Below are positions 1-12,964 of a stretch of 64,000 nucleotides of DNA, piece by piece. The translations under genes were made by a program, and so were the position numbers. Source of the DNA: Brassica napus (lineage: Eukaryota > Streptophyta > Magnoliopsida > Brassicales > Brassicaceae); NCBI RefSeq assembly GCF_020379485.1, contig NC_063450.1:28434137-28498136 (forward strand). The letters are read 5' to 3'. Positions within the stretch are counted from its first letter, which is position 1. Every line of letters starts with the position of its first letter. The notes below the pieces were generated by a model. The model had not been told where the DNA came from and made no database searches. It saw only the letters and a program-made list of their open reading frames with translations.

Positions 1-41
1 ATGTTGTTTATCTCATAGATTTATCCGTGAATTCTTTGCAG

Positions 42-2902
42 TAAATTGGGTCGTCCACCCACTAGGAAACTATCTGGTCGCAAGACTTGCGAACGCCAGA
101 GAGCTACGGCAACAAATGCTTCACCACTAGATTTTCAAGGTAAAATAAGTTCAGTGTAAAAAGAATTTACTCTTTTGTCTGAATATATATTTGTTTTTTT
201 TTTTCCTTTATTTTGTGGATTTATTACGTTTCTTAGCTGGTTCAGATGATGGCCATGAGGAGCTACAAGCGGCTGTTAACTCAGCAGTAAATTTTGGTAA
301 GATACTGTTTCCTCATTGACTTTTAGGCTGTATACTCAATTTTTGTTTCTAGACTGAATTGTCTCTTGTCATCGTTGCAGCTCAGAACTTTCCCAACTCT
401 TTCTGGAAGCAATTGGAGCGCTACTTTTGCTTTATATCTGATGATCATATCAATTTCATGAAACACGAGGTGGAACTTCTTACTTCATTCTCAGATCTCA
501 TAGTTATGGATTTGTCTCAGATCTCATAGTTATGGATTTGACAAACATATCTTTATTGGGTCATAACTATTCACACCTGACATCCTGAAGCAATACTGTA
601 ATAGTGTAGTTGGTTTCTTTTTTGGCTCAAATCTAGTTGGGTAATGTGCTATAAGGGAATTAGGGTTCGGATTTATATATTTAGAAATGAGTAGTAATAT
701 TTACACCATGTGTTGCTCGCTACGTATTTAGCTGCACTTCTCTATGTAAAGGCTAAGGAAACAGTAAAATTCCAAATAAGAAAAAAATGGCGTCAAGTGT
801 CTGTTAGATTTGTTAAAAAATACGTGATTTGATAGATATCAATAATTTGGCGTTACAGAAGCACATTTTAGATAGTCAATAATGTACTGCATTTTCTCGA
901 TTTTCAGAGAGAACTCTTCTCCATGGGTCCCCCCTCACCCGTGCTGACATCCTCTGACTTTGATAGCCGTGATTTATATCCTGAGGAACTTGCAACTAGC
1001 AGTGTCGATTCCAAGGCTTCTCCACTTTACCATAGATTGCTATCAGCTTTGATTTCTGAGGACTCGATGAGTATAAATGAAGATGTACATGTTGATGGAT
1101 TTGGGGCAATGCATGATCTTGATGAAGACTCAGAATTCAGTGTTCTGAATGATAATGGATTTCGAAACAATGATGACTATGAATCAGAAGATGGTGGGTC
1201 TGCAATTCTGTTCAGTGGTTTAATTAACTCGGCCTACTACCACTGCAGTGGCAAAATTCTAGATCATTCACCCATTGACTTCTCAGACATTCCGTATGAT
1301 AAATTGGGGATAGATGAAAAGATTTATCTGGAAGCTCAGTCTATTGGAATATCCTTAGAACCAATGGTATACAGTCTAGCACCCTCTTAGTTATTGAGAA
1401 ACTTGTTACTGCTATCTACTTTTTTTTTGCTGAAGTTTCTTGTGTGTTTCTTACAGCCGAGTATCTCAAATGTGGAGGATGAAGGGATCGTTGACGAAAT
1501 AAAAAAGTTGGAGGAGGCCATCTGCAAGGAGGTCTCTTTCTCATCAAATATTTTGATTTATTGTGGATTCTGACGTTTCTTAAGCAACCCTTGTAAAAAA
1601 TGGACAAAAAAGCAATATGTGCATGTCCCATGTTTTCTTCACAGAAAAAAAAAACATATTTTGATGGTCTCTATGTTATCCTTTCAGGGTTCTAAGAAGA
1701 AAGAGATGGTGGATAGGCTATTAAAATCTGCCATAGAGATGAAAGAAATTCAAGAGAGGTATGCATCTTCTCTCACTCCGCTTTTTGTGCACATTTTTTG
1801 TGGATCTGGATTATGATATGTATTTCGTTACTTTACATAGGGAGTTAGATCAGCTTGGTTATGATAAACTCATCGAGATGGCATATGAAAAAAGCAAGGT
1901 AAAACTGACTGTCTCTAAATAGGCTAATCTTCTTCATATTCACTTATCTGCTTAAAACTCCAAGGTTCTTGGTTGGTAACTCCGTCTCTCGTTTCTTTTT
2001 ACAGGCAAGTCGGCGTCATCACACCGTTGTTGGAAAGAATTCAACTAACAAGATATCAAAGCAGGCTGCATCGGCTTTTGTTAAAAGGACGCTTGAAAGA
2101 TGCCGTCAGTTCGAAGAGACAGGCAAAAGCTGCTTCAGTGAGCCTGAAATTAAGGATATGTTCATTGCCAGGTTGTCAGCGGCTGAAGATACTCTTGAGG
2201 ATGATAATCCGTCGACTTCATGTACGATCTGTTTCCTAAAACAAATTTCTTTCAAAAATACATATCCGCTCGGCTTATTTGTATTCCTATGCCTTTTCCC
2301 CGACAGCACCCATTGGCTCACAGCCAAGCTCATCTTCGTTGGCACGCATTGGGCAGGACTTAGAGAACAACTATGCCAATTGTTCTGATGCTGCACTAGA
2401 GCAAACGACAAGAAGAGAAGACACATCATGGTCCAATAGGGTCAAGAAGAGAGAGCTGCTGCTTGATGATGTTGGTATTGGGGCACAACTCTCGAGCAGC
2501 ACAAAGGGAAAGAGAAGTGAAAGGGACAGAGATGGGAAAGGGCATGCTTCATCTAGAAGCGGGACCAATAAGATAGGGCGGCCTCCTTCCCTGTCCAACG
2601 ACAAGGGTGAAAGAAAACCGAAGCAGAAAGCAAATCAGATATCTTCATCTGTTAGGACCCCGGAGCAACCCAAGGCACCATTACCTGAAGCAAACGGCGA
2701 GCATGATAATTTGGAGGAGGTTACAGAGCCCATATTCGACTTCTCTCAGCTGCAAATACCAGATAACTTAGGAGGTCCGGAGTTTGATGCGCAACCAGGT
2801 GACATTAGCTCCTGGTTTAACATGGATGATGACGAAGATTTTGATATTATGGAGCTTGGAGTACCAATGGATGATCTCTCAGGGCTGAATATAAAGTTAT
2901 GA
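42..2902 (+). CDS. Uncharacterised acidic plant protein, At2g19390/At4g29790 family (5' part missing)
   Basis: The 3' part of a gene whose beginning lies left of the window. Nine exons can be joined in one frame with GT-AG borders: 42-139, 237-296, 381-469, 908-1366, 1457-1531, 1688-1758, 1841-1898, 2005-2221 and 2307-2902, ending in a stop at 2900-2902. The product has acidic stretches, a helical charged middle (exons 5-7), a basic Lys/Arg/Ser-rich part (about 2400-2650) and a conserved-looking acidic tail with SSWFNMDDDEDFDIMELG. I recognise it as the family containing Arabidopsis At2g19390, At4g29790 and At5g22450, which has no assigned function; databases sometimes call it serine/arginine repetitive matrix-like. 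Intron 3 contains a 26-bp tandem duplication at 488-539. A polyadenylation-like AATAAA lies near 3308. No frameshift or premature stop was seen in the visible exons, so the gene looks functional. Confidence 0.85.
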
Positions 2903-3848
2903 GGTTACTTACCCCCTCTTATCTTTATATATGTATAGTCTTGGTTGGTTATACTAGTTAACAACAAAAGAAAGGGCAATAAAGGTAAAAGAAAAAGTTT
3001 TGCTTCCTTGAAGGCTGGAGAATGGGTTATTGGGATGTTAGCTCCAGAAAAATTAGGTCATATATAGATTCTTTACTTCTTCTTAGGGCTTCTTTTTGTC
3101 TTTCTATATATCTCGGGTGAAACTATCTTGATGGATGATTGTAGTTGAAGCTTCAGGCTGTAAAAAGCTTTCGTGGCAGGAGTGATGTTGTAATGATATA
3201 TACAAATATAAATGGAGGGTCGTTTTCTTCTTCTTTGATCTTTTTTTTTCGTAGTTTTCATAACCTCAGAACTATTACCTTATATGTACATAGATTTTGT
3301 GCTTCTTAATAAAATTCAGTTTATCCTTCCATTTACAAGTTTACGGTGTATGCTCTTTAGTTTCTACCATCAGTTGTGTATGTAAAGGGCCTGATTTAAA
3401 ACTGGAACATATTCTAACAACACTCACTGTAAGTCTTCTCGAATAAAACTGTTTCAGGGTCACTGTGCGTCCTTCTCAGTTGACCTCTATCAATTTTTAA
3501 ATATAGTTTAATATAAGCCTATAACTTTGGTATATATTGAATAATTGGTTCATTTTTAAGGGTTAGACCCCCTTGTTTATTATGAAATCTCTAATAATTT
3601 ATACATATAAGATTTTAACACATTGAATTTTGTTTCTACCTCTACCATTGCGTGGACACACGGATCAAACTCTAGTGCATAGATAAAAACTAGTATATAT
3701 AACACAAAATATGTTGTTTGTTTTCAAATCAACTACAATACTCCTTTATTAATCTATACTACACTTTTTCATGATGATTTTTGGCCTTGTTGGTTTTAAG
3801 ATTTAAATTATCTTTTAAACTTATTGCACCATCACGTATATATGTAGA

Positions 3849-3865
3849 CTAGATGACAACCCCGC
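3849..3865 (-). mobile_element. Helitron 3' terminus (minus strand)
   Basis: Read on the minus strand, a GC-rich stretch (GTGCGGGGTTG) is followed by CTAGT, the form of an AtREP-type Helitron 3' end (CTRR then host T). The body would extend to the right. I could not find its TC-starting 5' end, so the element's length is unknown and it may be truncated. Confidence 0.45.
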
Positions 3866-3870
3866 ACATA

Positions 3871-4188
3871 TAATAGTATTTGTTCATTAAATGGTTTTAA
3901 CATTTTACAATACTACAATCTTTATTGATTGTAAAATGACGAATAAAAATATTGGTCTCTTAGATATATTATCGTTGTAGAAGAGTTAACGTATTACAAC
4001 TTATTTTAATTATTCTTAAGACTTCCATATAATAATATTTGTTTATTAAATGGTTTTAACATTTTACAATACTACAATCTTTATTGATTGTAAAATGACG
4101 AATAAAAATATTGGTCTCTTAGATATATTATCGTTGTAGAAGAGTTAACGTATCACAACTTATTTTAATTATTTTTAAGATTTCATAT
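3871..4188 (+). repeat. Tandem duplication, two copies of about 159 bp
   Basis: TAATAGTATTTGTTCATT at 3871 recurs with few changes from 4030, and the two copies stay parallel to about 4188. Each copy holds a small inverted repeat, ATTTTACAAT ... ATTGTAAAAT. The duplication lies just inside the possible Helitron end at 3849-3865, so it may be part of that element. Confidence 0.85.
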
Positions 4189-4934
4189 GCACTAAACAAA
4201 AATAAGTTTTGCGGCTAACACAAATCACCAAAACCAAATAGGAAACATCGAGTGTATAATGACGAAAGGAAATTAGGTTTTCTGCTCTCGATTTGTTTAC
4301 TATTGACTCTCCATAAGTGATTTCATTTTCTGCCTCTATAAAATTGTGATTCCGTTCTCGTTTTTGTTTCATTGATATTAATTTAGTTATTTTTTAACTT
4401 CTTCTATGAATTCGATGAATTACATAAATGTCAATTTTTTTTTAAAAAAAAAATGGACATCTGTAAAAATTAGTTTCGCTCCAGATACATATCTAAGAAT
4501 CAAAATTTTGAAGAAAATCATCGGCAAACTCTATTAACAGGCTAGTGTTCAAATCTAATATATCATGTTGTTATAGAATATAAGTGCTGACTCGAAATAT
4601 AAATGTATGTCTAGTATATATTCATCAATTCGATATAAAAATCATCTAACTCTAGAACAACAAAACAAATTACTTATTTTATTAGTCCACGCTTTTGAGG
4701 TTTAGTTACATAAGAGTATACAGATAAAAATATATAATATTTTACCATTCTAACATATGTAAACTATGTATAAACTAAGAACTGTTTGATTTATTATATG
4801 ATAAACCAGAAAACTCATAATAAATAGTTCAAATCTCTCATTCTTACAATTATAATAGCTAGATAGGGTATTAAGGATAACCAAATATTGGACGAATGAT
4901 CAAATCTCCTATTCTTCAAACAAACTCAAAAAGA

Positions 4935-6069
4935 GGTTATTGGAATCTTTTTTTTTTTTAACTCAAATCAACTTATTATTAGCCAAATGTTAAATGTTTT
5001 GATACAAACAATTGTGACCACAATGCCTCAAGAGGCTTTAACCACAATGTGATATATGGAAGTAGATGTAGCATCATCTAAGATCACTTATTTGGATCCT
5101 ACATTGCCTCATCTAACTACCTATCACTTTGACCACCATGGAAACAAATTCACTTTACCAAAATGATGAAGATCAACTGTCCCTTAAACCACTAATTACA
5201 CGGGCATTGACTAAAACTGAAAACTAGACTTAACAGATGAATTCCAAACTAAGACCTTGCTGGAGATCACCACTTAATTGACATTCAGAACTTGGATCAT
5301 ACCAACTCAACGCCAAGGCGCATACTTCACCCTCAAGTCCCGTCCAGATATCAGTCGTACCCCAGCCTTATTATATGGATTCCAAGCCAAAAGAACCACA
5401 TAATGAGAAGCTACCTTAGTTGCAGATTTCTTTTCAAACACAGAAACGGGTTCCCCACCAAACTGGTGCGTTAACTGCCACACAAGACCTTCCATCACGA
5501 GTTCCTAGTCTTGACTCCAAAACCGAGCCGCCGGAACAGAGCGAAACAACATCTCCAAGAGCATGAGTTTCAGTTCTTCCGGAATGAAGAAAAGACGGTT
5601 CAGATGTCGAAACTAACCGGAGCTCATCCACTAACACCTGCAAAAGAACACTGAAGCTCGGAGGAGAGCGACGACGGCACAGATTAGACATCTACGGAGA
5701 TACACGGAGCGACAAGGGGAAAATAGCTTCATCCAAAATCCAACCCTAAAAGCCGACCTCCGACAACGACACCTTCCTGACTCAACTCGCTGTGACTCCA
5801 AAAGCTCGGAAACCGCACTACACGGCCAGATCTGAGATCTAAAGAGCCGAAGAAGCCAGAGTTCACACGCATCTCGCTGAGGGGAAGGGACGTTAACGAA
5901 GACAAAAGGAAAAAGAGAAAAAAAGAAGGTAAAGGGTGACTCTCCGGCGACGACACAGCGACAACGCCGCCGGAGAAACGCGGCGGCTAGGGTTTCTACT
6001 GACTCTCTCTCTCTCTCTACCTCTCTCTCTGTTCTCTCTCTAACTAATAATTCTGGTTATTGGAATCTT
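4935..6069 (-). mobile_element. LINE-derived insertion (minus strand) with 15-bp target duplication
   Basis: The 15-mer GGTTATTGGAATCTT occurs at 4935-4949 and again at 6055-6069. Just inside the left copy is a run of T, which is a poly-A tail on the minus strand, so the inserted sequence runs from about 6054 down to 4950. Its 5' end is a CT/GA-rich leader with an AAACCCTAG motif and a GC-rich segment; its 3' end resembles a LINE 3' UTR. The insert is only about 1.1 kb and I see no reverse transcriptase, so it is a deletion derivative or non-autonomous copy. Open frames inside it (for example 5434-5691 and 5729-5956, minus) are not recognisable proteins. Confidence 0.75.
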
Positions 6070-7105
6070 GTCATGATATTTCATTAAAAGCTTTTTAAGA
6101 ATAAAAATCAAGACTAAATTTTCTAATCTGAATGAAATAATATATATAGTGCCTCCAAATTAAAAATGACTTCGATTTGAAGAAGTGTGTTTCTGGGATT
6201 GTTAGGATCAAATAAAATATTAGAAACCACCTATTTAAAAAAATAATTTGTATGCATAAAAGTATATAAATTAGAGTAAACACATAAATCAAAACCAATA
6301 CATTTTGTTAATTTACAATCACGTTTTTGGTAAATAAATAAAAAAAATCATTTTATTTACTTTATATAGTATAAATTAAACTTTACTGATATTGACATAG
6401 ATACATAGTATATTTTAATATAAATATCTAGTATTGACACTTGCTACTCATATGATTTTTTAACATTTGTGTTTTGATGTAACAAAAATTTAAACCATTA
6501 ATCACAAAACTTTTAATGTGAGATTTTCAATACAAATTTTAAAATTAAAATATTAAGATCTCAATAATTTTCACTGTAAATTTTGAAATTAACATATTTT
6601 TATATACTATATAATTTATTTCAAATGATATTAATATATCTTTATATATAATATGAATATCTATTAATGAGACTTCATATTCATACGATTTATTAGAGCT
6701 GAGCATTTTATCCGATACATGAACCCGTATCTGAATGCAATCCAAAAATTTGAACCGAAGTAGCAAAATACCCGAACGGTTATTGAATTCGGAGAGATTG
6801 GATATCTGAACTCAAACGGGTAATATCCGAACCCAAATGAATATTCGACGATAACCAAATATAAATATACTTAACCTTATATATCTAGTTTACTTCTATC
6901 ATTTTATTGAAAATGTTTATATTAATGGTGCACATTGCTCAAAATTAGATAATATCAATTGTTCGAAATTGCGTTAGGCGTAACGCGTGCGGTCGATCCG
7001 GGCCTAGCGCCGAATCAACTAATCGGTATTTAAGCGGAGATTATATATATATATATCTGTAAATGATATATATTAAATATGTGAAGTTATAACAACGAAA
7101 TTACG
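6070..7105. other. AT-rich spacer with a degenerate dispersed repeat
   Basis: No gene seen. Around 6690-6850 there is a stretch with recurring CCCGAAC / CCGAACCC words which reappears, in similar style, at 7855-8010 and on the opposite strand at 49540-49720. It looks like a dispersed non-coding repeat common in Brassicaceae genomes. At 6965-7040 a GC-rich GCGTTAGGCG... segment interrupts the AT-rich background. Confidence 0.5.
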
Positions 7106-7165
7106 TAGCCTGGTGGTTTACGCCTAATGTTTATAACTCGCAGGTGAAATGTTTGAACCTGGAGC
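7106..7165 (+). repeat. SINE-like tRNA-derived motif (A box and B box)
   Basis: TAGCCTGGTGG at 7106-7116 resembles a pol III A box and GTTTGAACC near 7150-7158 resembles a B box, about 43 bp apart, in the arrangement of tRNA-derived SINE heads. The B box is one base off the usual GGTTCGANNCC. No clear 3' poly-A/T end or target duplication was found, so this is tentative. Confidence 0.35.
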
Positions 7166-7175
7166 AGCGTTTGTT

Positions 7176-7390
7176 TTACTATTTTCAAGATTTTCATTAA
7201 ATGAATGCAAAAATACGATTATACCCTCGTCTTCAACCTTATCCATGCGACTTGCAGACTTGGATTTAGCACTTTTTCTCTCACTATTTTCGAGATTTTT
7301 ATTAAATGAATGCAAAAATACGATTATACCCTCGTCTTCAACCTCATCCATGCGACTTGCAGACTTGGGTTTAACATTTTTTTCTCTCAC
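7176..7390 (+). repeat. Tandem duplication, two copies of about 105 bp
   Basis: ATTTTCAAGATTTTCATTAA at 7181 recurs near 7286 and the copies stay parallel through ATACGATTATACCCTCGTC and CATGCGACTTGCAGACTTGG. It remains open on both strands for about 90 codons, but the protein is just the repeat read twice and I do not regard it as a gene. Confidence 0.85.
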
Positions 7391-8408
7391 GATTTCAACG
7401 TGTTTTAAATTAATTCTTGTTGATTTTATCCAAATATAGTAGATCTATTGCATAAACAATGATTTCGCACTACAAATATCGCTTTTCATGTTTTTTTTTT
7501 CACCGCTTAGTTTCACCGATTATGACCTCCTCGCCACGGACCCTCCGATCACCATTTAACCGGGCGAAAACTCGTCTAGGCGACCGCGTTTTCGAACATG
7601 GAATAATATACATATATGGACAAAATCATTTGCTACTCACTTAAAATACATATCAAGCTCTTGTTTCTTGTATTAACAAAAGTTTCATCTAAAATTTCAA
7701 AACAACAATTAAATTAGTGTCTTTCAATTTTTAAAGTTTTATCTTCAAACCTATTAATAGTTTAATCATTTAAAATTAGAAAACCAGTTACGTTAGAAGT
7801 ATATTTTAAATAAAAAATTAAACAATGAATCATTTATTTATTTTTTCTTCAAAATTTAAATATTCGAACCCGACCCAAACTATCTGAACCCGGACCCGAA
7901 CCAAAGTGTAGAAATACCCGAACGGTTTCTATACCTTTATATTGAAATACCTGAAAATCCTAAATACCCGATACGAATCCGAACGGGTATCCGAAAGCCT
8001 ACACCTACGATAACCCCTACGATATATGTTCATTTGTATCTTGCTTGAACAAAAAATATATAAACCATTAATCATAAAATATTCAATGTAGGAATTTTAC
8101 CATTTTTAGTAATTTATAGTCATTTTTAAAAATTCAAAATATAATATATAAGTAAAAAATCTAATTTTTTTTATTTTATTTTATGCTTAATGTAATTGTT
8201 TAATTTCTTTTAATAATATATAATAAATAAATAAATAAAGAGAGAGGGTACGGAAATTGTTATCAAATATGTATTATTCATAATCATTAATTGTCATATA
8301 TATGTTAATCATATTAGGTAATTTCGTAGCTTTTATATAAGGAAATAAAAAATATTCTTTTGTACACTACTAATTAATGTGATAGATAGTTTAATAAAAA
8401 TCATAGTA
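7391..8408. other. Non-genic spacer
   Basis: No gene seen. It holds a GC-rich segment at 7535-7600 (GGGCGAAAACTCGTCTAGGCG) and the CCGAAC-rich dispersed repeat at 7855-8010; the rest is AT-rich. Confidence 0.5.
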
Positions 8409-8983
8409 CACTAGAACCTCTATAAATTAATAATGTGGGAACTTTGAAACTTTATTAATTTAAAGTGATATTAATTTACAAAATTTTCCTTATTTAGATT
8501 TTTTTATTTAAATATATATTTATTCTAAGATAAGAAAAATATTTTATTTAAGTGTATAGAAATTAATTGCTATTTTATTTTTGAAATTTGACATTTATAA
8601 TAATTTTATTATGTTATTTGGTGTATATAATATATTGCATAGAATTTAAATGTGGTTTTAGATATAATATTACTAAATTTCATCAAAGATATATTAAATG
8701 TTAAGAAAATATAAAGATAATTTCATTATGAATATGAAACAAATAATATAATAATATAGGTTCTTACTTATATAAAATATATATACATATAAATTATTAA
8801 TTTATAGTTTTAATGGGACCATATATCTACATAGAATATTTTAAATTGTTATTATCTTATTATCTTATTATTTTATCGATTTGTTTGTGTTAAAATTTAA
8901 CCGGTCCAAGCTGGGGCCAGTAAAATTTATTAATTAATAGAGATTATTAATTTATCGAATATTAATTTATAGAGGTTCTACTG
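8409..8983. mobile_element. Emigrant-like MITE (Tc1/mariner, pogo type)
   Basis: The left end starts CACTAGAACCTCTATAAATT and the right end, read on the minus strand, starts CAGTAGAACCTCTATAAATT; the inverted repeats match at 23 of 24 positions. Both ends are flanked by TA (8407-8408 and 8984-8985), the target duplication of mariner-type elements. The terminal sequence agrees with my memory of the Arabidopsis Emigrant MITE. The interior is AT-rich and non-coding. Confidence 0.85.
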
Positions 8984-8985
8984 TA

Positions 8986-9102
8986 TATGTGTATATGGAC
9001 CAACTTATTTTTCTAAAAATTTTAAAAATCATTTTTATGATGACACGTAGCTACGAAAACATGTAGTAATGCTCCAGGATTAATATATATATATATATGA
9101 AA
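8986..9102. other. 3' flank of the neprosin-type gene
   Basis: Short AT-rich spacer with an (AT) run just after the stop codon. Nothing else seen. Confidence 0.4.
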
Positions 9103-10763
9103 TCATTTACACATAGCATTTTGACCGGGACCACCATAATAAAAGGAAGCCCCCAATTGAGGATGGAAAGGATTTCGGATTACATTGTAACAATTCTGAT
9201 TCGTCACAAAGGGAGTAAGACTTTCAGGAGGTTTCGTAAAGCCGTCTTCTTCTATCTCAAGATTCATGAAATAACTAGCCTTTTTATACCCCTCATATGC
9301 GAAACGACCACTCCCCATATTCGTTGATGTGTGTTGTGAATCCTCCTTGTAGTTTGTTATTTCACCTCCCCAGTGAATTTCTGAAGCACCATTCTTTAAA
9401 TTACTGAATAATGAGGAAGGCCAGTACCCGAGAATCTGATAGTAACCCAATCTCAACCACCAGTTCCCTGTGCGGGGATCCTATAGTAATATAACACAAC
9501 CATAATCAATTTGTAAATATCATAAGAATGTATGTTTTTATAAAGCTATATGTTGAATATTAGCGTGGTGGTTATATTATCCTTCCATATAGTTGTGAGA
9601 AATGATGCTTGTCGACCACCCATGACGGAAACTGTTGAGGCATAGGTGCACCTATAGCAAAATCTCTGTTGACATGCACAAAACCTGGACATCTAAGATC
9701 GTAGCAGCCTGTCTTTTTGTATTCATCAGCCTGATTCACAAGAACCAAATTATATGTACTTACAAATCTCAACCAAAAATAAAAAGTTGAATCCAAAAGC
9801 AAGAACAGAAAAGAAAAAGCATAACAACTTTATAGAAATTAACTCACAGTCCAATAAATAAAAAATCGAGGCTTGTCATCACCATAAAATCGCGGGAACA
9901 CCTAATTAATAATAATAGAAGAGCGAAAAATAAATATATATATGGGTTTTGATATTGTATTTTTGGCGCGTCCACCTAACGCGCCCCCAAATTCTCTCCC
10001 AAGCTCTAACTTCTTTCGTTCTCACCTCAGCCTCCGCCTTGCCTCTCCGGCGCCTCTAGGCGTTGCGAGAGGGCTCACGATGCTCCCGTCAAGTCCACCT
10101 TCCTCTCCGTCGTGGTCCGTTGGTGATGTGTCTCAATCTCTGGTGCTGTCGTACACGTTTTGTGGCTCTGTCCACAGTGATGTTACGAGTCCGGGGGTTC
10201 GTGCCTAGGCTCTCTGCGACTGGGTCAAGAACACGAATCTTCTTTCCACTGGTGAAGGTGACTCCTCTCCCAACATCAAAATCACCTCGACGGCGAGGTT
10301 CCTAAACGTCGCCTCTTGCCATCATCGATTCAAAGGTAAATTGGGGTTTGCTGCGTCTGAGATGAGGTCTCGGGACCTCAGATCTCGATTGATGAGATGA
10401 TTCTCCTTTCGGGTTGATCTAGACGTTCTGGCTATTGAGTCGATGCTCTTGTTAGCTCCTCTCTCCCCCCCCCCTTTGCAGTTGATTGGCGTTTCTTGGG
10501 AGAATGGGTTTGATCTGCAGGTCTAAACGAGCATGGGAGTGGTGTTTTTGAGCTCTTCGAGATCAGGGTAAGCACCTTGCGGCTGGAGGAGGGAGTAAGA
10601 CCCAGGAAGTGGTGATGTTGCCCCTTCCATTAACCGGTTAGAGGACGAGCGGTTAGGTTAGTTGAGTGCTATTAAGCTCCTGTGGTTTTGAGTTGTCCTG
10701 TCTGTACCAGATTTTGGGTTCAGTGTTTGCCCAGCCCGGACTTAGAGGGCGGTGTAGAAACCC

Positions 10764-10806
<43 letters not shown>

Positions 10807-11419
10807 TGGTCGAGTATGTTTGTGGTGGTCGAGTCGCGGGTGATAAGGATCGATCGAGAAGCTTTAAAGTACGAGGTGGGAGAAGAAGTGATCGTGGGTG
10901 AACTATGAGTCGAATAAGTTGCTCGACCATAGTTAGAAGATGTCTTAGATTGATCAGACGGACGTTTTGGAAGCATAACAATTTTGGAAGCACGACGGTT
11001 TAGAAGCTCGACGTTTTTGAAGATTGACGTTTCTTCATCGCGAAGTTTTCTCGGAATATCTTCGTATCAGTAAAATATTATTCTGAAGACATTATAAGTC
11101 GGAAGCAGGACGGGAATTAAGCAGGACGGGAAGCAAGCACGACGGGATTGAAGCACGACGGGAAAACCCGAAGTTGGGCAAAAACCCTAATTTCGGTATT
11201 ATGTAATTCTTCGAGGAAGCCGGAGGCTCGGGAAATATTTTTACAGGATATCAGAATTCATCTGGAGTCTATTAAAAATATTTAGAGCATCAGAATGGGA
11301 GTGGAAAAATATTTGGGGTTAATCGCGGATCAGAAATTTACCGGAAGGACCGAAATCAGATGAATGGACCGAGAAGCTCGAGGTGGGTCGTTGCATGGGT
11401 TCAGAATGTGGTGTCAAGC

Positions 11420-11740
11420 ATCTAACCAGCTGAGTGTCTCCAGAAGCTCGAGGTGTCGCCGTGCATGGAAGCTGTACATGCAGCCTGACATGTAGAAGCA
11501 CGAGGTGGATCGACCAAGCACGAGGTGTCTCCGCGCATGCAACCGAAGCATGCTGATCGACATGTGTGTACTGGTGTGGCTTCTTGCATGCACTCCAGGC
11601 ATGCATCCTGACATGTGGGAGGAGTGGTGGCGTCCTGCATGTGTCCTGAACATGCAGCCTGACATGTGGAGCACGAGGTGCCGCCGCGCATGCGTCCGGA
11701 GCCATGCGAAGCGACACACGGGCTGCCACCAACCTGAAGC
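11420..11740 (+). repeat. GCATGC/CATGCA-rich degenerate repeat array upstream of a TATA box
   Basis: Degenerate units of roughly 60-90 bp recur, each with words such as AGCACGAGGTG, CCGCGCATGC and CAGCCTGACATGTGG. CATGCA is the core of the RY element bound by B3-domain seed regulators, so the array could act as a promoter/enhancer region of the LTR. Binding is inference only. Confidence 0.6.
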
Positions 11741-11758
11741 TGATTGGCTGGTGTCTAC

Positions 11759-11766
11759 TATAAATA
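11759..11766 (+). promoter_or_regulatory. TATA box of the long LTR
   Basis: TATAAATA followed by ACCCCACG within GC-rich LTR sequence, directly downstream of the repeat array, with a short purine-rich leader following. It is the best candidate for the LTR's RNA start. Confidence 0.5.
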
Positions 11767-12902
11767 CCCCACGACCCCAGCTCATTTCTTCACATCCAGA
11801 CCTGTCCAAACCAAGTTAAAAACGTGAGAGAGAAGTAGAAAAAGAAAGGAAGTGATTCCGAGCTATTTCGAGAATTTTAGAGAGTTTTCGAGGTCAGTTC
11901 TCTACTGATTTCGAGTCAGCGCCTAGGGACGGTTCTGTCCAACTGAATTCGTCCAGTGCACTCAGTTCCTTTTATGATCAAGTGGAGATGCTGTCCGGAG
12001 TTAGTTCAGTTCTACGGGTTCATATCAGTCGAAGTTCTGCTCGATACTCCGCCGGGAAGTCCGAAGAACTGTCCAGAAGCTAAAGGAGGTTCTGTCCGAG
12101 TCAAGATCAGTTTGTCGAGGCCTGTCAGTTTCTTCATGGTGAAGCCGAGGTTCTTTCCAAGTCAAGATCAGTCCAAGTCGAGATCAGTCCAGTCCACTCC
12201 ATTCAAGTCGTCCCTTGGGTTTTGGCCAAGTCCTCTCCGATCAACCAGCTACTTCTCGCCTAGAACACTGTGAGTTGGTTTTGTGTGAATTCCATTTGGA
12301 ATTTAGGGTAGATCGAGTAGCATATAGATTGGAATGATCACTCTATTGAATGGTAGAGTCCTTAGGGTTATTTATTTATGGAACTAGACTCAGTTTAGCA
12401 AGGGCTAAGCTGAGATGAATGGAATTAAGACTGAGTTGATAACCTGACTAGGACTAGGGCTAGGATGCATCATGTTTTCTATTCTTGCGTGTTGATATGA
12501 TTGAGTGCAGGTTCCCGTTATCTTTAAAGATAGTGTCGTAGCAGGAGGCCGAACTATCTGGGTAACGGTTTGATTGAGTATATTTAATTAAATGCTTGCT
12601 CGTTTAATTAATCTTGTTGATTGAGGTTAGTCATCTCTTGGTAAGGGAGTGACTAACTGGTTGAGTTGTTTAGTTTTGGGTTGGAGTCTTGTCCCTTAGG
12701 TCTTTCCTAGGGATAATTGTGTCGAGTGTGTGTTATGCCGACAGCAGGTGCGAAACTCGCCCATGCTAGGCCTGTTTTGGGGTGGACTAGTGTTTCCTCG
12801 CCCTCGTATTCAGCGGGTTCAAGGAAACCCCTTATTCGCTGGATCGGGAAGACTCAGATAGACGGGTCATGGCCTATGGCTGAGTGATTACACGACGGTG
12901 TA

Positions 12903-12964
12903 ATGTGGCAGTGACCCGAAGGACTGTGGGCTGTCGCGCGGTGACCCGAAGGACTGTGGGCCGC
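12903..12964 (+). repeat. Tandem 26-31 bp repeat inside the LTR
   Basis: GTGACCCGAAGGACTGTGGG occurs twice in a row (about 12912 and 12941), separated by about ten GC-rich bases. Confidence 0.7.

Larger units (their letters stand above)
2903..4934. other. 3' region of the first gene and AT-rich repeats
   Basis: After the 3' UTR (to about 3330) I see no gene. The stretch is AT-rich and contains the Helitron end at 3849-3865 and the tandem duplication at 3871-4188 listed separately. The rest, 4190-4934, shows nothing I can name. Confidence 0.6.

Noticed and set aside
5307..5956. Several open frames on both strands in a GC-richer region
   Set aside because: They lie within the LINE-derived insertion and match no protein I recognise.
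10653..10993. Open frames reading through a long poly-A/poly-T run as poly-Lys or poly-Phe
   Set aside because: Homopolymer artefact at the start of the long LTR.
11319..11819. Cys/His-rich open frames on both strands
   Set aside because: All arise from the GCATGC-rich repeat array upstream of the LTR TATA box; they are open in several frames at once.
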